From Perlabentimonas sp034003245 (GTDB lineage: Bacteria; Bacteroidota; Bacteroidia; Bacteroidales; Tenuifilaceae): a stretch of 64,000 bases of DNA. The position numbers and the translations under genes were made by a program. Below, in pieces: positions 44,696-54,129 of the stretch. Numbering within the stretch: the first letter of the stretch is position 1; every line of letters begins with the position of its first letter. The notes beneath the pieces were generated by a model. It saw only the letters and a list, made by a program, of their open reading frames with translations. It had not been told where the DNA came from and did no database searches. Location of the stretch: NCBI GenBank assembly GCA_034003245.1, contig JAVEYY010000003.1, positions 62,001-126,000 of the forward strand. The letters are read 5' to 3'.

Positions 44696-46102
44696 TTATT
44701 TCTTCAAAATCTCCTGCTCAATAAATCGCTCCAACGACTCAACGCCAATGCGCTTAGCCACAATTTTCTTATCCTTATCGAGCACGTAAATAACGGGTGT
44801 GCTGTATATATCGTATAGTTTATGATAGCGCGAAGCGCGTGCGGGATCCCAAACGTTAATCCATCCCAGAGAATTGGTCTCAATGTAGCCTTTCCATTTC
44901 TCCATATCGTCCTGAGTGTAAACTGCAAATACCTCCATCCCCTTCGACTTGTACTTCTTGTACACCTCGTTCAGCTCAGGGGTAACCTTTTTGCAATGGC
45001 TGCAACCGGGCTCCCAGAAATACACCACCAGCACATCGGCCTTAATCTTGTGCAGCTCTCGGGCAACGCCCTTCATGTCGCGTAAAGTAATATTTGGCGC
45101 CTTGCTGCCAATAAGATTTGGCTTTAAATCGGCAACCCGATTGGCGATCTTGGTTCTGCTCTCCTCGTTTATCCAATCGGCCTGACCCGTTAGGTAGTAC
45201 TTTTCGGCAAGATGCACAAATACAGCATCCAGCCCCATTATAGCGGAATTGGAGAACTTGGTAAAGAGGTGATTTAGGATAAACCGAAACATCAGCGGGT
45301 TTGAGCGCGAACGCTCAATCACCTGATCTGCATAAAGGATTACGGTATCGGGAGCAGGAATTAGAACACGATCGAAGTAGTTATCAATTCTACCCTGAAA
45401 GAATGGGGTGCGAACCAGCCCTGCCTCAGCAAAGTTGATATTATCGAAGTAGTGCTTTTGATTATACCTAATGCTATTGATCCACCTAAGCGAATCGGCA
45501 TTGGGGGCATTGTCGGGGATGTTAAAATCGGAAAACTCAACTGGCCTAAGACTTTTGATAATGCTTGCCAGCAGCGAATTTGGGTATTTGGAAATAACCT
45601 CATCGCCCTTAGTTTTCACCTCTGCATCGAGTTTTCTAATCTCATCGAGCAGGTTTTGATCAACATCACCGGTTTCGCGCTGTTCCTGTGCCTGCTTCTG
45701 CAGTTCACCCATTCGCTGCTGCCTTTCGCCCATAAAGCGGCGGTACTGAGCAAACTCAGCATTCTCGGGCGATTTGGTAAAGGCAATATCCTCGTTAACC
45801 TTTTCCAATGATGTTTTTATACTAAACTGCTGGTTATCGCCCAGGAGTAACTCGAAGTAGTTGCCCGGCAGCACCACAAAGTACATTCCCCTATCGAGCA
45901 ATGTATCGCCCTTAAAAACCGCAACACCGTTTGAGTTAACGGGAGCCGTATCGGCCAATAGGGTTTTCTCGCCAAAGTAAAAGCCCAGCTGAATTGTGGT
46001 ATCCTTTAGCCCATCCACTTTAAGCTCTATCCGATATCCCTGACTAAAGGAAGAGATTGAATAAAAAAACAAAAATGTTGAAATGGCAAATAATCGTCGC
46101 AT
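44696..46102 (-). CDS. TlpA-like thioredoxin-fold exported protein
   Basis: About 468 residues from the Met at 46102, which starts a clear signal peptide (MRRLFAISTFLFFYSISSFS); the longer frame to 46183 adds 27 residues ahead of it and is unlikely. The N-terminal part (about 20-110) resembles the DUF4369-type beta domain (IELKVDGLKDTTIQLGFYFG). The centre (110-310) is helical and Gln/Glu-rich at first. The C-terminal redoxin domain has the active site CSHC (VVYFWEPGCSHCKKVTPELN) and the cis-Pro region STPVIYVLDKD. It probably acts as a periplasmic thiol-disulfide protein. A -7-like TATTTTTG (46134-46127) lies upstream; the gene is divergent from the DUF255 gene. Confidence 0.88.
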   Translation of the reverse strand: MRRLFAISTFLFFYSISSFSQGYRIELKVDGLKDTTIQLGFYFGEKTLLADTAPVNSNGVAVFKGDTLLDRGMYFVVLPGNYFELLLGDNQQFSIKTSLEKVNEDIAFTKSPENAEFAQYRRFMGERQQRMGELQKQAQEQRETGDVDQNLLDEIRKLDAEVKTKGDEVISKYPNSLLASIIKSLRPVEFSDFNIPDNAPNADSLRWINSIRYNQKHYFDNINFAEAGLVRTPFFQGRIDNYFDRVLIPAPDTVILYADQVIERSRSNPLMFRFILNHLFTKFSNSAIMGLDAVFVHLAEKYYLTGQADWINEESRTKIANRVADLKPNLIGSKAPNITLRDMKGVARELHKIKADVLVVYFWEPGCSHCKKVTPELNEVYKKYKSKGMEVFAVYTQDDMEKWKGYIETNSLGWINVWDPARASRYHKLYDIYSTPVIYVLDKDKKIVAKRIGVESLERFIEQEILKK

Positions 46103-46236
46103 AGTTAAGTACTTGTTAATGGTAGACAAAAATAGGAAAATAGTGTAACAGAGTTTTATCAATTTTAAATAATTTAACAACAAATCGCATGTGTATTTGT
46201 TAAATCAGCAGTAACAAACATTATACCCAAACCAAA

Positions 46237-48264
46237 ATGAGCCACATGGTCAATCGCCTTTCGAAGGAAACAAGCCCATACCTGCTACAGCATGCCACCA
46301 ATCCAATAAATTGGTATCCCTGGGGCGATGAGGCTTTTGCCAAAGCCCAAGCGGAAAATAAGCTAATGCTGATAAGTGTAGGTTACAGCAGCTGCCATTG
46401 GTGCCATGTTATGGAGAAGGAGGCGTTTTCGAATGATCAGGTTGCTGAGTTTATGAACGAGCACTACGTTTGTATTAAGGTTGACCGCGAGGAGCGCCCT
46501 GATGTGGATAAGATATACATGACCGCTATACAGATAATAACCCGCTCGGGCGGATGGCCGCTAAACTGCTTTACCCTACCCGATGGGAAACCTGTTTTTG
46601 GCGGCACCTACTTTAAGCACGAGGCTTGGCTCGATATTTTAAAAAGCCTGCATTTTACCTGGATGACCGAGCCCCAAAAGGTGAATGAAGTAGCCGAGGA
46701 GCTTACTTTGGGAATAGCATCAACTGAAATTATTGATAAAAAAGCTGATCAAAAGCAGCTCAGCACCGACACGCTCAAATCGTATGTTAAGGGTTGGAGT
46801 AAATACTTTGATAGTAGATATGGGGCTAACAAGGGAGCACCAAAATTCCCCATGCCAGGTTCGTTGCAATTTCTTCTGGATTACGCTGAGGTTGCAAACG
46901 ACACGGAGGTGAAAAATCATGTAAAGCTAACTCTTGATAAGATGAGTAATGGGGGCATTTACGACCACCTTGGTGGAGGATTTTTTCGCTACTCGGTCGA
47001 CGAGCAGTGGTACGTACCCCATTTCGAGAAGATGCTTTACGATAACGCCCAGCTAATTTCACTCTACACAAATGCCTACAAGCACTTTGCCGACGAGAAT
47101 TACCGAACGGTGGTTTATCAAACTGTAGATTTTATGCGCCGCGAGTTGCGCAACCCCAATGGTGGTTTTTATAGCGCCATTGATGCCGACAGCGAGGGCG
47201 AAGAGGGTAAGTATTACATCTACTCCAAAGAGGAGGTGGAAACAATACTGGGAAGCGATGCCGAACTATTTTCCATTATCTATGGGGTGACCGCATCGGG
47301 AGTACATTTAGGTAAAAATGTGCTCCGAATTGCTGCATCGGTAAATGAAACAGCATGCCTAATGGGGCTATCCATTGAAGAGGTGGAACAACGGCTAAAG
47401 CTGGCCCGGGCAAAGCTTTTAAATGCGCGCCAATCGCGCATAAGACCCATTACCGACGATAAGGTTTTACTCTCGTGGAATGCCTTAACAATATCGGCCC
47501 TTGCTAACGCATACAATGTTTTTGGCGATAAACGATTCCTAACCGATGCCCTTGGCATTGCTGAGTTTATCGACAATACCCTAACCGAAAGTGTCGGGAA
47601 TCTTCTGCGTGTTCACTGCAAGGGGAAATCAACTACAGCTGCCTTTCTCGATGATTATGCTTTTCTAAATCAAGCCTACATTAACCTTTACCTATCGACC
47701 TTTGATGAGCAATGGCTAGTTAAGGCTCAACTATTAACAGAGGTTTCCATCGATAAGTTTTTTGATGTGGATTCGGGCATGTTCTTCTTCACCGCAGCTG
47801 AGCACAACTGGAATGTGGTTCGGAAGATGGAGATTACCGATGGGGTTATCCCCTCTTCGGGGGCAACCATGGCCGAAAACCTAATGAAACTTGGCGCTTA
47901 CTTTAGGGCAGAGAAGTACACCCTTATGTCGGAGCAAATGATCCAAAACATCACCGATCAGGTTGAGCGGGGTGGACCCTACGTGTACAAGTGGGCGCAG
48001 GTGCTTATGCAAAATCTGGTAAAACGTGCCGAGGTTGGAGCAGCTGGGTCAAAAGCTGCGGAGCAGCTTAGGGCAATTTCGCGCGACTCACTTTTCCCAA
48101 ACGTTATCCCCTACCTTTACGCTGAAAACTCGAAACTACCAATATCAAATTATCCCATTGAAGAGGGAAAAATAAAGCTTTGTCTTGGTAAAACCTGTCA
48201 AAGTCCTGTAGATAGCCCTTCGGAAATTGTGACGGTTCTAAAAGCCGAAAGGCTCTTTGGGTAA
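46237..48264 (+). CDS. DUF255 thioredoxin-domain protein (YyaL / spermatogenesis-associated 20 family)
   Basis: A 675-residue cytosolic protein. The N-terminal thioredoxin-like domain starts with the hallmark NRLSKETSPYLLQHATNPIN WY and has Cys53-His-Trp-Cys56 (YSSCHWCHVMEKEAF). The remainder is an (alpha/alpha)6 barrel related to N-acylglucosamine epimerases and glycosidases (GGGFFRYSVDEQWYVPHFEK and DDKVLLSWNALTISALANAY). Biochemical function is not established for the family. Length is normal. Met4 (46246) is an alternative start. A hairpin spans its stop codon (48246-48280). Confidence 0.93.
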   Translation: MSHMVNRLSKETSPYLLQHATNPINWYPWGDEAFAKAQAENKLMLISVGYSSCHWCHVMEKEAFSNDQVAEFMNEHYVCIKVDREERPDVDKIYMTAIQIITRSGGWPLNCFTLPDGKPVFGGTYFKHEAWLDILKSLHFTWMTEPQKVNEVAEELTLGIASTEIIDKKADQKQLSTDTLKSYVKGWSKYFDSRYGANKGAPKFPMPGSLQFLLDYAEVANDTEVKNHVKLTLDKMSNGGIYDHLGGGFFRYSVDEQWYVPHFEKMLYDNAQLISLYTNAYKHFADENYRTVVYQTVDFMRRELRNPNGGFYSAIDADSEGEEGKYYIYSKEEVETILGSDAELFSIIYGVTASGVHLGKNVLRIAASVNETACLMGLSIEEVEQRLKLARAKLLNARQSRIRPITDDKVLLSWNALTISALANAYNVFGDKRFLTDALGIAEFIDNTLTESVGNLLRVHCKGKSTTAAFLDDYAFLNQAYINLYLSTFDEQWLVKAQLLTEVSIDKFFDVDSGMFFFTAAEHNWNVVRKMEITDGVIPSSGATMAENLMKLGAYFRAEKYTLMSEQMIQNITDQVERGGPYVYKWAQVLMQNLVKRAEVGAAGSKAAEQLRAISRDSLFPNVIPYLYAENSKLPISNYPIEEGKIKLCLGKTCQSPVDSPSEIVTVLKAERLFG

Positions 48265-48280
48265 ACCGCAGAGCCTTTCG
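48246..48280. terminator. Hairpin spanning the stop codon between convergent genes
   Basis: An 11-bp perfect inverted repeat (CGAAAGGCTCT / AGAGCCTTTCG) with a 13-nt loop that contains the TAA stop of the DUF255 gene. No T tract follows on the plus strand. It may act as a shared terminator or mRNA 3'-end stabiliser between this gene and the convergent peptidase gene ending at 48298. Confidence 0.5.
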
Positions 48281-48297
48281 ATAGTTAGCTGATACTT

Positions 48298-50328
48298 TTA
48301 CCAGATGGTAGGGCGCACCTCGGGGGCACGGAAAAGGGGTTCGGATGGATCGATCTCGAATGCTTCGTAAAACTCGTTGATATTGAACACAGCACCATTT
48401 ACACGGAATTTTCCAGGTGAATGTGGCCCCTCCTTAACGCTGCGCATCAACTCCTGGTCGCGAATAACCTGACGCCACACGTTGGCGTACGACAGGAAGA
48501 ACCGCTGCTCGGGGGTAAACCCATCGATGGGCTCGGGACGAGGCTTGCCCTCCATGGCCTTTTGCAGCGCATGGTAGGCGATGGTGAGTCCGCCGTAATC
48601 GGCAATATTCTCGCCCAGGGTTAACCGACCGTTCAGGTTCATGTCGCCGATGGCCACAAACGCCTCGTACTGGTCGATGATGGTTTGGGTAAGCTGGTTA
48701 AACTTCTCCGAGTCGATGGGCTCCCACCACTCGTCGATATTCCCATCCTTGTTGTACTTACGCCCCTGATCGTCGAAACCGTGAGTCATCTCGTGGCCAA
48801 TAACCATTCCAATGGCGCCATAGTTAACGGCATCGTCGGCATTGAGGTTGAAGAAAGGAGGTTGGAGGATAGCCGCAGGGAAAACAATCTCGTTCATGGT
48901 TGGGCTGTAGTAGGCGTTCACCGTTTGGGGAGTCATAAACCACTCAGTGCGATCCACCGGCTTGCCGATCTTGTCCATATTCTGGCGGAAGCCAAACTCA
49001 AAGCCGCGCTTCATGTTCTCGGCGTAGCAATCGGGGGTAATCTCCAAGTCACTGTAATCTTTCCACTTGTCGGGGTAGCCAATCTTCACGTTCATGGCAT
49101 CGAGCTTGGCAATGGCGCGCTCCTTGGTCTCGTTGGTCATCCAGGTTAGATTCTGCATGCGCTCGCGGTAAACGGCCTTAAGATTTGACACCAAATCGAC
49201 CATCTTCTCCTTGGCCTCTGGGGGGAAGTTCTCCTCAACGAAAATCTGGCCTACCACCTCGCCAATAATGCCATTGGCCGATGCGGCCACGCGCTCCCAG
49301 CGGGGACGGTTTACCTCGTTGCCCGACAACACCTTGCCGTAGAAGCTGAACTGCTGATCGACAAAAGCCGAGCTTAGGTAGGGCGAGAATCGATTAACTA
49401 GGTTCCAGGTAAGGTAAACCTTCCAGCTATCCATGGGAATCTCAATGAACATGGCCGATATCTCCTGGAAGAAGCCGGGATTATCGATTACCATCTCGGC
49501 GGGCTTATCGACACCAATGCCAGCAAAGTAGGCATTCCAGCCAAAGGCTGGTGCGAGCTGCTGCATCTGATCGAACGAAACCTTGTTGTAGGTAAGGTTT
49601 GGATCGCGGCGCTGGAGACGAGTGAATGAAGCCTTGGCCAAGCGGGTTTCGAGATCGATTACCTGAGTTGCCTTTTGGGCGCACTCATCCTCAGATGCAC
49701 CTAGGAGTGCAAACACCCTTTGAAGGTGGATACGATAGGCATCGCGAATCTCCTTCGACCTGTTATCGTCGGATAGATAGTAGTCGCGATCGGGTAAGCC
49801 CAATCCGCCCTGGCCAAGATTCACCACAATCTCGGTGGTGTTCTTCCTGTCCTGCGCAGCGTAAATGCCAAAAAGGGGACCCACGCGCATGGCGTGTTGC
49901 TTAGCGATCTCCGCAACCAGGTCGTCGGTGGTGCTGATGGCCCCAATGCGGGCCATATCGGCGCTAATGGGCTCTATGCCCTTCTGCTCGATGGTTTTCT
50001 CGTCCATACCGGAGGCGTAAATATCACCTACCTTCTGCCAGCTGGAGCCTTTCTTACTCTTTTTGGCGGCTGCCTTTTCGAGGATTGATTTGAGAACCTT
50101 ATTATTCTCCTCCTGCAGGATATCGAATGACCCGTAGCGGGCTTTATCCTCGGGAATTACTGTGTTCTTCACCCAGTTGCCATTGGCGTAGGTGAAAAAA
50201 TCGACACCGGGTTTCACGGTTAAATCCATGTGCGCAATATCGAGCGCAGGCTTAACCTCCTTCTGCTGGGTTGAGCACCCTACAAGCAGTGCAATAATCA
50301 TAAAGGAAATTGTTGATTTGTAAAGCAT
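48298..50328 (-). CDS. M13-family zinc metallopeptidase lipoprotein (PepO/neprilysin type)
   Basis: A 676-residue endopeptidase. The N-terminus (MLYKSTISFMIIALLVGCST) is a lipoprotein signal with lipobox Cys18. The zinc site is HEMTH with His512, Glu513 and His516 (GMVIGHEMTHGFDDQG), the third ligand is Glu573 (GENIADYGG), and the substrate-binding NAYYSPTMNEIVFPAAIL motif is present. The C-terminus is RPTIW, keeping the final Trp but not the Cys of the common CRVW ending. Expected periplasmic or surface peptide degradation. It stands alone: convergent with the DUF255 gene and followed upstream by the repeat island at 50383. Confidence 0.95.
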   Translation of the reverse strand: MLYKSTISFMIIALLVGCSTQQKEVKPALDIAHMDLTVKPGVDFFTYANGNWVKNTVIPEDKARYGSFDILQEENNKVLKSILEKAAAKKSKKGSSWQKVGDIYASGMDEKTIEQKGIEPISADMARIGAISTTDDLVAEIAKQHAMRVGPLFGIYAAQDRKNTTEIVVNLGQGGLGLPDRDYYLSDDNRSKEIRDAYRIHLQRVFALLGASEDECAQKATQVIDLETRLAKASFTRLQRRDPNLTYNKVSFDQMQQLAPAFGWNAYFAGIGVDKPAEMVIDNPGFFQEISAMFIEIPMDSWKVYLTWNLVNRFSPYLSSAFVDQQFSFYGKVLSGNEVNRPRWERVAASANGIIGEVVGQIFVEENFPPEAKEKMVDLVSNLKAVYRERMQNLTWMTNETKERAIAKLDAMNVKIGYPDKWKDYSDLEITPDCYAENMKRGFEFGFRQNMDKIGKPVDRTEWFMTPQTVNAYYSPTMNEIVFPAAILQPPFFNLNADDAVNYGAIGMVIGHEMTHGFDDQGRKYNKDGNIDEWWEPIDSEKFNQLTQTIIDQYEAFVAIGDMNLNGRLTLGENIADYGGLTIAYHALQKAMEGKPRPEPIDGFTPEQRFFLSYANVWRQVIRDQELMRSVKEGPHSPGKFRVNGAVFNINEFYEAFEIDPSEPLFRAPEVRPTIW

Positions 50329-50382
50329 AGCATTATTACTTTTTGGTTCGTGAATTGGATTGCAGGGCTGCTGATTGGTTTA

Positions 50383-50452
50383 ATGGATGGTGGCTATTGG
50401 ATGTTGGCTGTTGGCTATTGGCTATTGGCTATTGGCTATTGGATGTTGGTTA
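50383..50452. repeat. Heptanucleotide tandem array (TTGGCTA-type, 10 units)
   Basis: Ten consecutive heptamers in one phase: ATGGATG, GTGGCTA, TTGGATG, TTGGCTG, four TTGGCTA, TTGGATG, TTGGTTA. A GG dinucleotide recurs every 7 nt. It lies in the gap between the M13 peptidase (divergent) and the helicase gene. A related array in reverse orientation lies at 61041. Confidence 0.85.
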
Positions 50453-50462
50453 GTTGTTGGTT

Positions 50463-50495
50463 AGCCCTGACAGGGTTTAAAACCCTGTCAGGGCT
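50463..50495. repeat. Palindromic repeat, copy 1
   Basis: A 33-bp near-perfect palindrome with 16-bp arms (AGCCCTGACAGGGTTT and its complement) around a single central base. A second copy lies at 50619. The form suits a REP-type element or a strong hairpin. Confidence 0.85.
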
Positions 50496-50540
50496 ATGGG
50501 CGATTAACGCTACGCGGTAATTCCCTATTGCCGATTGGGT

Positions 50541-50603
50541 CGATTGAGGGTTGCTAAGACCCGATTGGGGGTTGCTTAGACCCGATTGAGGGTTGCTTAG
50601 ACC
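50541..50603. repeat. Three 21-bp direct repeats
   Basis: Three back-to-back 21-bp units beginning CGATTGAGGGTTGC and ending TAAGACC or TTAGACC, differing at one or two positions. They sit between the two palindrome copies. Confidence 0.85.
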
Positions 50604-50618
50604 CGTTTTTCTTGGTAA

Positions 50619-50647
50619 CCCTGACAGGGTTTAAAACCCTGTCAGGG
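50619..50647. repeat. Palindromic repeat, copy 2
   Basis: A 29-bp palindrome (arms CCCTGACAGGGTTT and complement) identical to the core of the copy at 50463, 154 bp away. The 185-bp segment between the outer ends of both copies carries the 21-bp repeats and no gene. Confidence 0.85.
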
Positions 50648-50777
50648 CATAGATGTACGGAGGATTGACTGTTCCTTACGGAGAATCGACTACTCCTTGA
50701 CGATAATCATTGCTGCCTGAATTAAAAGAATGGGCAAGAAATGCTACCTTTATCATCCAAAGAAAACACTTTACGGC

Positions 50778-53700
50778 ATGTCGAAACTGGTTGTTTACAG
50801 AGCATCCGCGGGGTCGGGGAAGACCTTCCGGCTGGCGGCCGAGTACATAAAGCAGGTTATCGCTAACCCCGAAGGGTATAGGCATATCCTGGCGGTAACG
50901 TTCACCAACAAGGCCACTGCCGAGATGAAGGGACGGATACTCAACGAGCTTTTTGGTCTATCGATGGGCGAAAGCAGCGGGATGGGAAACACCATTTCAC
51001 AGGAGCTAAATTTGCCGCTAAGCACAATACAGCATAGAGCGAAGCAAGCACTTTCGCTAATCCTCCACGACTACAGCCGATTTTCGGTAAGCACCATCGA
51101 CAGCTTTGTGCAGCGCGTTATCCAGGCACTGCTATGGGAAATTGGCGAGCAGGGTGGCGTTGATATTGAGCTGGACACAATGCCTGTGCTTGAGCACGCT
51201 GCCGACAACCTGCTCGACTCGGCCTCGCAGATTGATGAACTGCTGAAGTGGCTAACAACCATGGGCTACTCACTGCTCGACGAGGGCAAGAGTTGGGATG
51301 TGCGCTCCAAACTCATTGAGCTGGGCAAACAGCTATTCTCCGAAAAATTTAGGCTGATGAGCCGCGAGGAAGTACAGAAGTTTACCGATCGGGAACGGGT
51401 TAATAAGTTAAAAGAGCAACTCCAAAGGATTGTTTCAACAACAACCCACAATTTGAGCAGTTCTGCCAAAGTGGCCTTGACAGAACTTGAACAACGAGGT
51501 GTGAGCATCGATAACATTGCCTATGGAAAAACCGGGGTGATAGGCTTCTTTTTAAAATGTGCAGCCATTGACGAATCCACAGCCGAGTTACCCTCACCCG
51601 AGACCAAAAGGGTAAGCGATGCACTGGCCGATGGCACCGGCCAAGCCTGGGTTAACAAGGCCACCTATGCCGACAAACTAGTCTTTGCCCCAATGGAGAG
51701 GGCCGTTATTGAAGTTCTTCATCCTACCTTAACAAAACTAATTGAGATTATCACCGAGAAACAGGTTCACTTTTACTCGGCCAAGCTAATCCTAAAGAAC
51801 CTCGAAAACCTAGCCCTAATTGGGGATTTGTGGAGTAAGGTTCGGGAGCTGTCGCGCGAGGAGGGTTTCCTGCTGCTGAGCGATAGCGGGCATCTGCTAC
51901 GCGAATTTGTTAAGGAGTCGGATGCACCATTTGTATATGAAAAGGTTGGTACCCGCTACGATATGTACATGATAGATGAGTTTCAGGACACATCGGAGGT
52001 GCAATGGCATAACTTTAAACCGCTTATTGAGAACAGCCTTGCGCAGGATTGTTTTAGCATGATTGTGGGCGATGTGAAGCAATCGATTTACCGATGGCGC
52101 AACGGCGACTGGAGCATACTGGCCAGCGGGGTTGAGGACGACCTGAGGCATTTTGGCATAGATGATATTGCCCTTGGCACCAACTGGCGAAGCCTTCCAG
52201 CCATAATCGACTTTAACAACCGATTCTTTACCCAAACCCGTGAGCTGGCTGTTGCTGCTATTAGTGGGAAAATCACCTCCCCTTTCGAAGAATTAATACC
52301 CGATTTAAGCGAACAGATAGAAAAAGCATACAAAGATGTTGAGCAAAAATCGCCTAGAAAAGGCGAAGATAATGAAGGGATGGTTCAACTTAAATTCTTC
52401 GAAAAGGAGAATAATGCCGGGTGCGACGAGTTCCTGTCGGACGAGATATCGACACTAATTCAGGATTTAAGAGAGAACTACGAGCTTATCGATATGGCCA
52501 TACTGGTTCGAACCAAAAGCGAGGGGCAGCGCATTGCTAACATGCTTTTGGAGCATAATAGAAAGGAACTGGACAAAAACCGCCATATCATCTTTGTAAG
52601 TCAAGAGGGACTGGAGCTTAAGGCCTCACTGGTTGTGAGGTTAACAATAGCTGCCTTTAGGCTGGTTCAAGATACCAATAACGAGATTGCAAAAAGAGTT
52701 TTATCAAAAGAAATTTTATCGCTAAAAAATACAAATAATCCCAACTGGCACAGCTGCTTTGCATCAGACCAAACCGACAACGAAACAGACTGGTTAAGTA
52801 GCCTAAACACCCGACCACTAAACGAAGTTTTTGAGGCAATTGCCCAGCGATATGGGCTTTTTAAGGTTGAGGGCGAGCTGGCGCATCTGGCCGAGCTGCA
52901 CGAGCATATTGCCAATATTAGCAGTAAGGGCGGTGGCGATGTAAACCGATTCCTGCAGTGGTGGGACGAGAAAGGGAGCGGACTCTCGCTAACCGTGCCC
53001 GAGTCGACCAATGCCCTATCGATTATCACCATTCACAAATCGAAAGGGCTTCAGTTCCCCGTTGTTATTATTCCATACGCAAACTGGAGTTTTAGACCTG
53101 CATCGGCGCAACCCTTGCTTTGGGTGAAATCGGACGAGGAGCCATTTAATCTACTACCTAAATACCCCATTCAGGCCGGTAATCTAGCCAAAAAGAGTCT
53201 TTTTGCCAGAGATGTTCTTGAGGAGGAGATGCGAGAGCTGGTGGATAATATCAATATGCTATACGTAGCATTTACCCGACCCGAAAGAGAGCTGTACGTT
53301 TTTGTTCCCCTCAGTAAGAAGGAGGCCGAAAACGATTTTGGGGAGATAAACAGCGTTTCAAAAATAATCAAAACAGCCATTCCAGCCCTAGGCAATATAC
53401 CCACTGAGACGAATCCTGAACACCAATCCGAAACATTTATCTTTGGTAGCAAACCCAAGAATAAAAGGGAAAAACCTTCTGAAATTTCAGATAGAAAGGG
53501 GTGGACAATGGATAGCTATCCGGTTGGGCAAAGTTTAGGGGAAATAAAACTGAAGATGGAAGCTGAAGAGTTCTTCCAGTCGTCACCATCGGAGAAACTT
53601 GCCCCCAAGAAACATGGGAAGATAATGCACGAACTTTTCTCCAAGATTGTAACCGTTAATGATATCGATATCGCTATTCAAACACTCATAACAGAGGGTT

Positions 53701-54023
53701 TGCTGGCGCCACCGGATAGGGAACAGATAAGAATCTGGATCTCCGAAATACTTGAGCAGGAACCCTTCGAAAACTGGTTCTCGGGCGAGTGGAAAGTGAA
53801 AAATGAGGTCACCATTCTTACCCCCGATGGGCACAGCTACCGACCCGACAGGGTTATGATTAAGGACGGCAAAACTTTGGTGGTTGACTTTAAGTTTGGA
53901 GGAGAACTTCCGGCTCATACCAAACAAGTTCAGCGATACTCTCAACTTCTAAGGAATATGGGCTATGATGCGGTTAATGGTTTTATCTGGTATGTTGATG
54001 AGAATAGATTAATATCCCTATAG
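50778..54023 (+). CDS. UvrD/RecB-family helicase-nuclease (AddA/RecB-like)
   Basis: About 1081 residues from the ATG at 50778, chosen because MSKLVVYRASAGSGKTF places Walker A at residues 9-16 as usual for this family; the in-frame Met at 50730 adds 16 unlikely residues. Superfamily 1 motifs: DEFQDT (motif II), VGDVKQSIYRWRNGD (III), GTNWRS (IV), HKSKGLQFPVVII (V), LYVAFTRPERELY (VI). The C-terminus has a RecB-type nuclease with HGKIMHELF, then YRPDRVMIKDG and LVVDFKFG (catalytic D...DFK). It would unwind and resect double-strand breaks. The usual AddB/RexB-like partner is not in the window. The gene begins right after the repeat island. Confidence 0.94.
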   Translation: MSKLVVYRASAGSGKTFRLAAEYIKQVIANPEGYRHILAVTFTNKATAEMKGRILNELFGLSMGESSGMGNTISQELNLPLSTIQHRAKQALSLILHDYSRFSVSTIDSFVQRVIQALLWEIGEQGGVDIELDTMPVLEHAADNLLDSASQIDELLKWLTTMGYSLLDEGKSWDVRSKLIELGKQLFSEKFRLMSREEVQKFTDRERVNKLKEQLQRIVSTTTHNLSSSAKVALTELEQRGVSIDNIAYGKTGVIGFFLKCAAIDESTAELPSPETKRVSDALADGTGQAWVNKATYADKLVFAPMERAVIEVLHPTLTKLIEIITEKQVHFYSAKLILKNLENLALIGDLWSKVRELSREEGFLLLSDSGHLLREFVKESDAPFVYEKVGTRYDMYMIDEFQDTSEVQWHNFKPLIENSLAQDCFSMIVGDVKQSIYRWRNGDWSILASGVEDDLRHFGIDDIALGTNWRSLPAIIDFNNRFFTQTRELAVAAISGKITSPFEELIPDLSEQIEKAYKDVEQKSPRKGEDNEGMVQLKFFEKENNAGCDEFLSDEISTLIQDLRENYELIDMAILVRTKSEGQRIANMLLEHNRKELDKNRHIIFVSQEGLELKASLVVRLTIAAFRLVQDTNNEIAKRVLSKEILSLKNTNNPNWHSCFASDQTDNETDWLSSLNTRPLNEVFEAIAQRYGLFKVEGELAHLAELHEHIANISSKGGGDVNRFLQWWDEKGSGLSLTVPESTNALSIITIHKSKGLQFPVVIIPYANWSFRPASAQPLLWVKSDEEPFNLLPKYPIQAGNLAKKSLFARDVLEEEMRELVDNINMLYVAFTRPERELYVFVPLSKKEAENDFGEINSVSKIIKTAIPALGNIPTETNPEHQSETFIFGSKPKNKREKPSEISDRKGWTMDSYPVGQSLGEIKLKMEAEEFFQSSPSEKLAPKKHGKIMHELFSKIVTVNDIDIAIQTLITEGLLAPPDREQIRIWISEILEQEPFENWFSGEWKVKNEVTILTPDGHSYRPDRVMIKDGKTLVVDFKFGGELPAHTKQVQRYSQLLRNMGYDAVNGFIWYVDENRLISL

Positions 54024-54129
54024 ATTAATGAACTGCTAAGCATTTCTTACGAATTATTTTAATTGAATTTATATATTTGCCCCAGATAAATATTTACAAA
54101 ACCATAAGTAGAAACAAAAATTGGAAACT

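Noticed and set aside
48685..49149. A 154-codon plus-strand open frame inside the M13 peptidase gene
   Set aside because: Antisense shadow of a conserved peptidase (the HEMTH motif lies within it on the other strand).
50383..50647. CRISPR array or replication origin iterons
   Set aside because: The units are 7 and 21 bp without spacers, and no replication initiator or cas gene is nearby.
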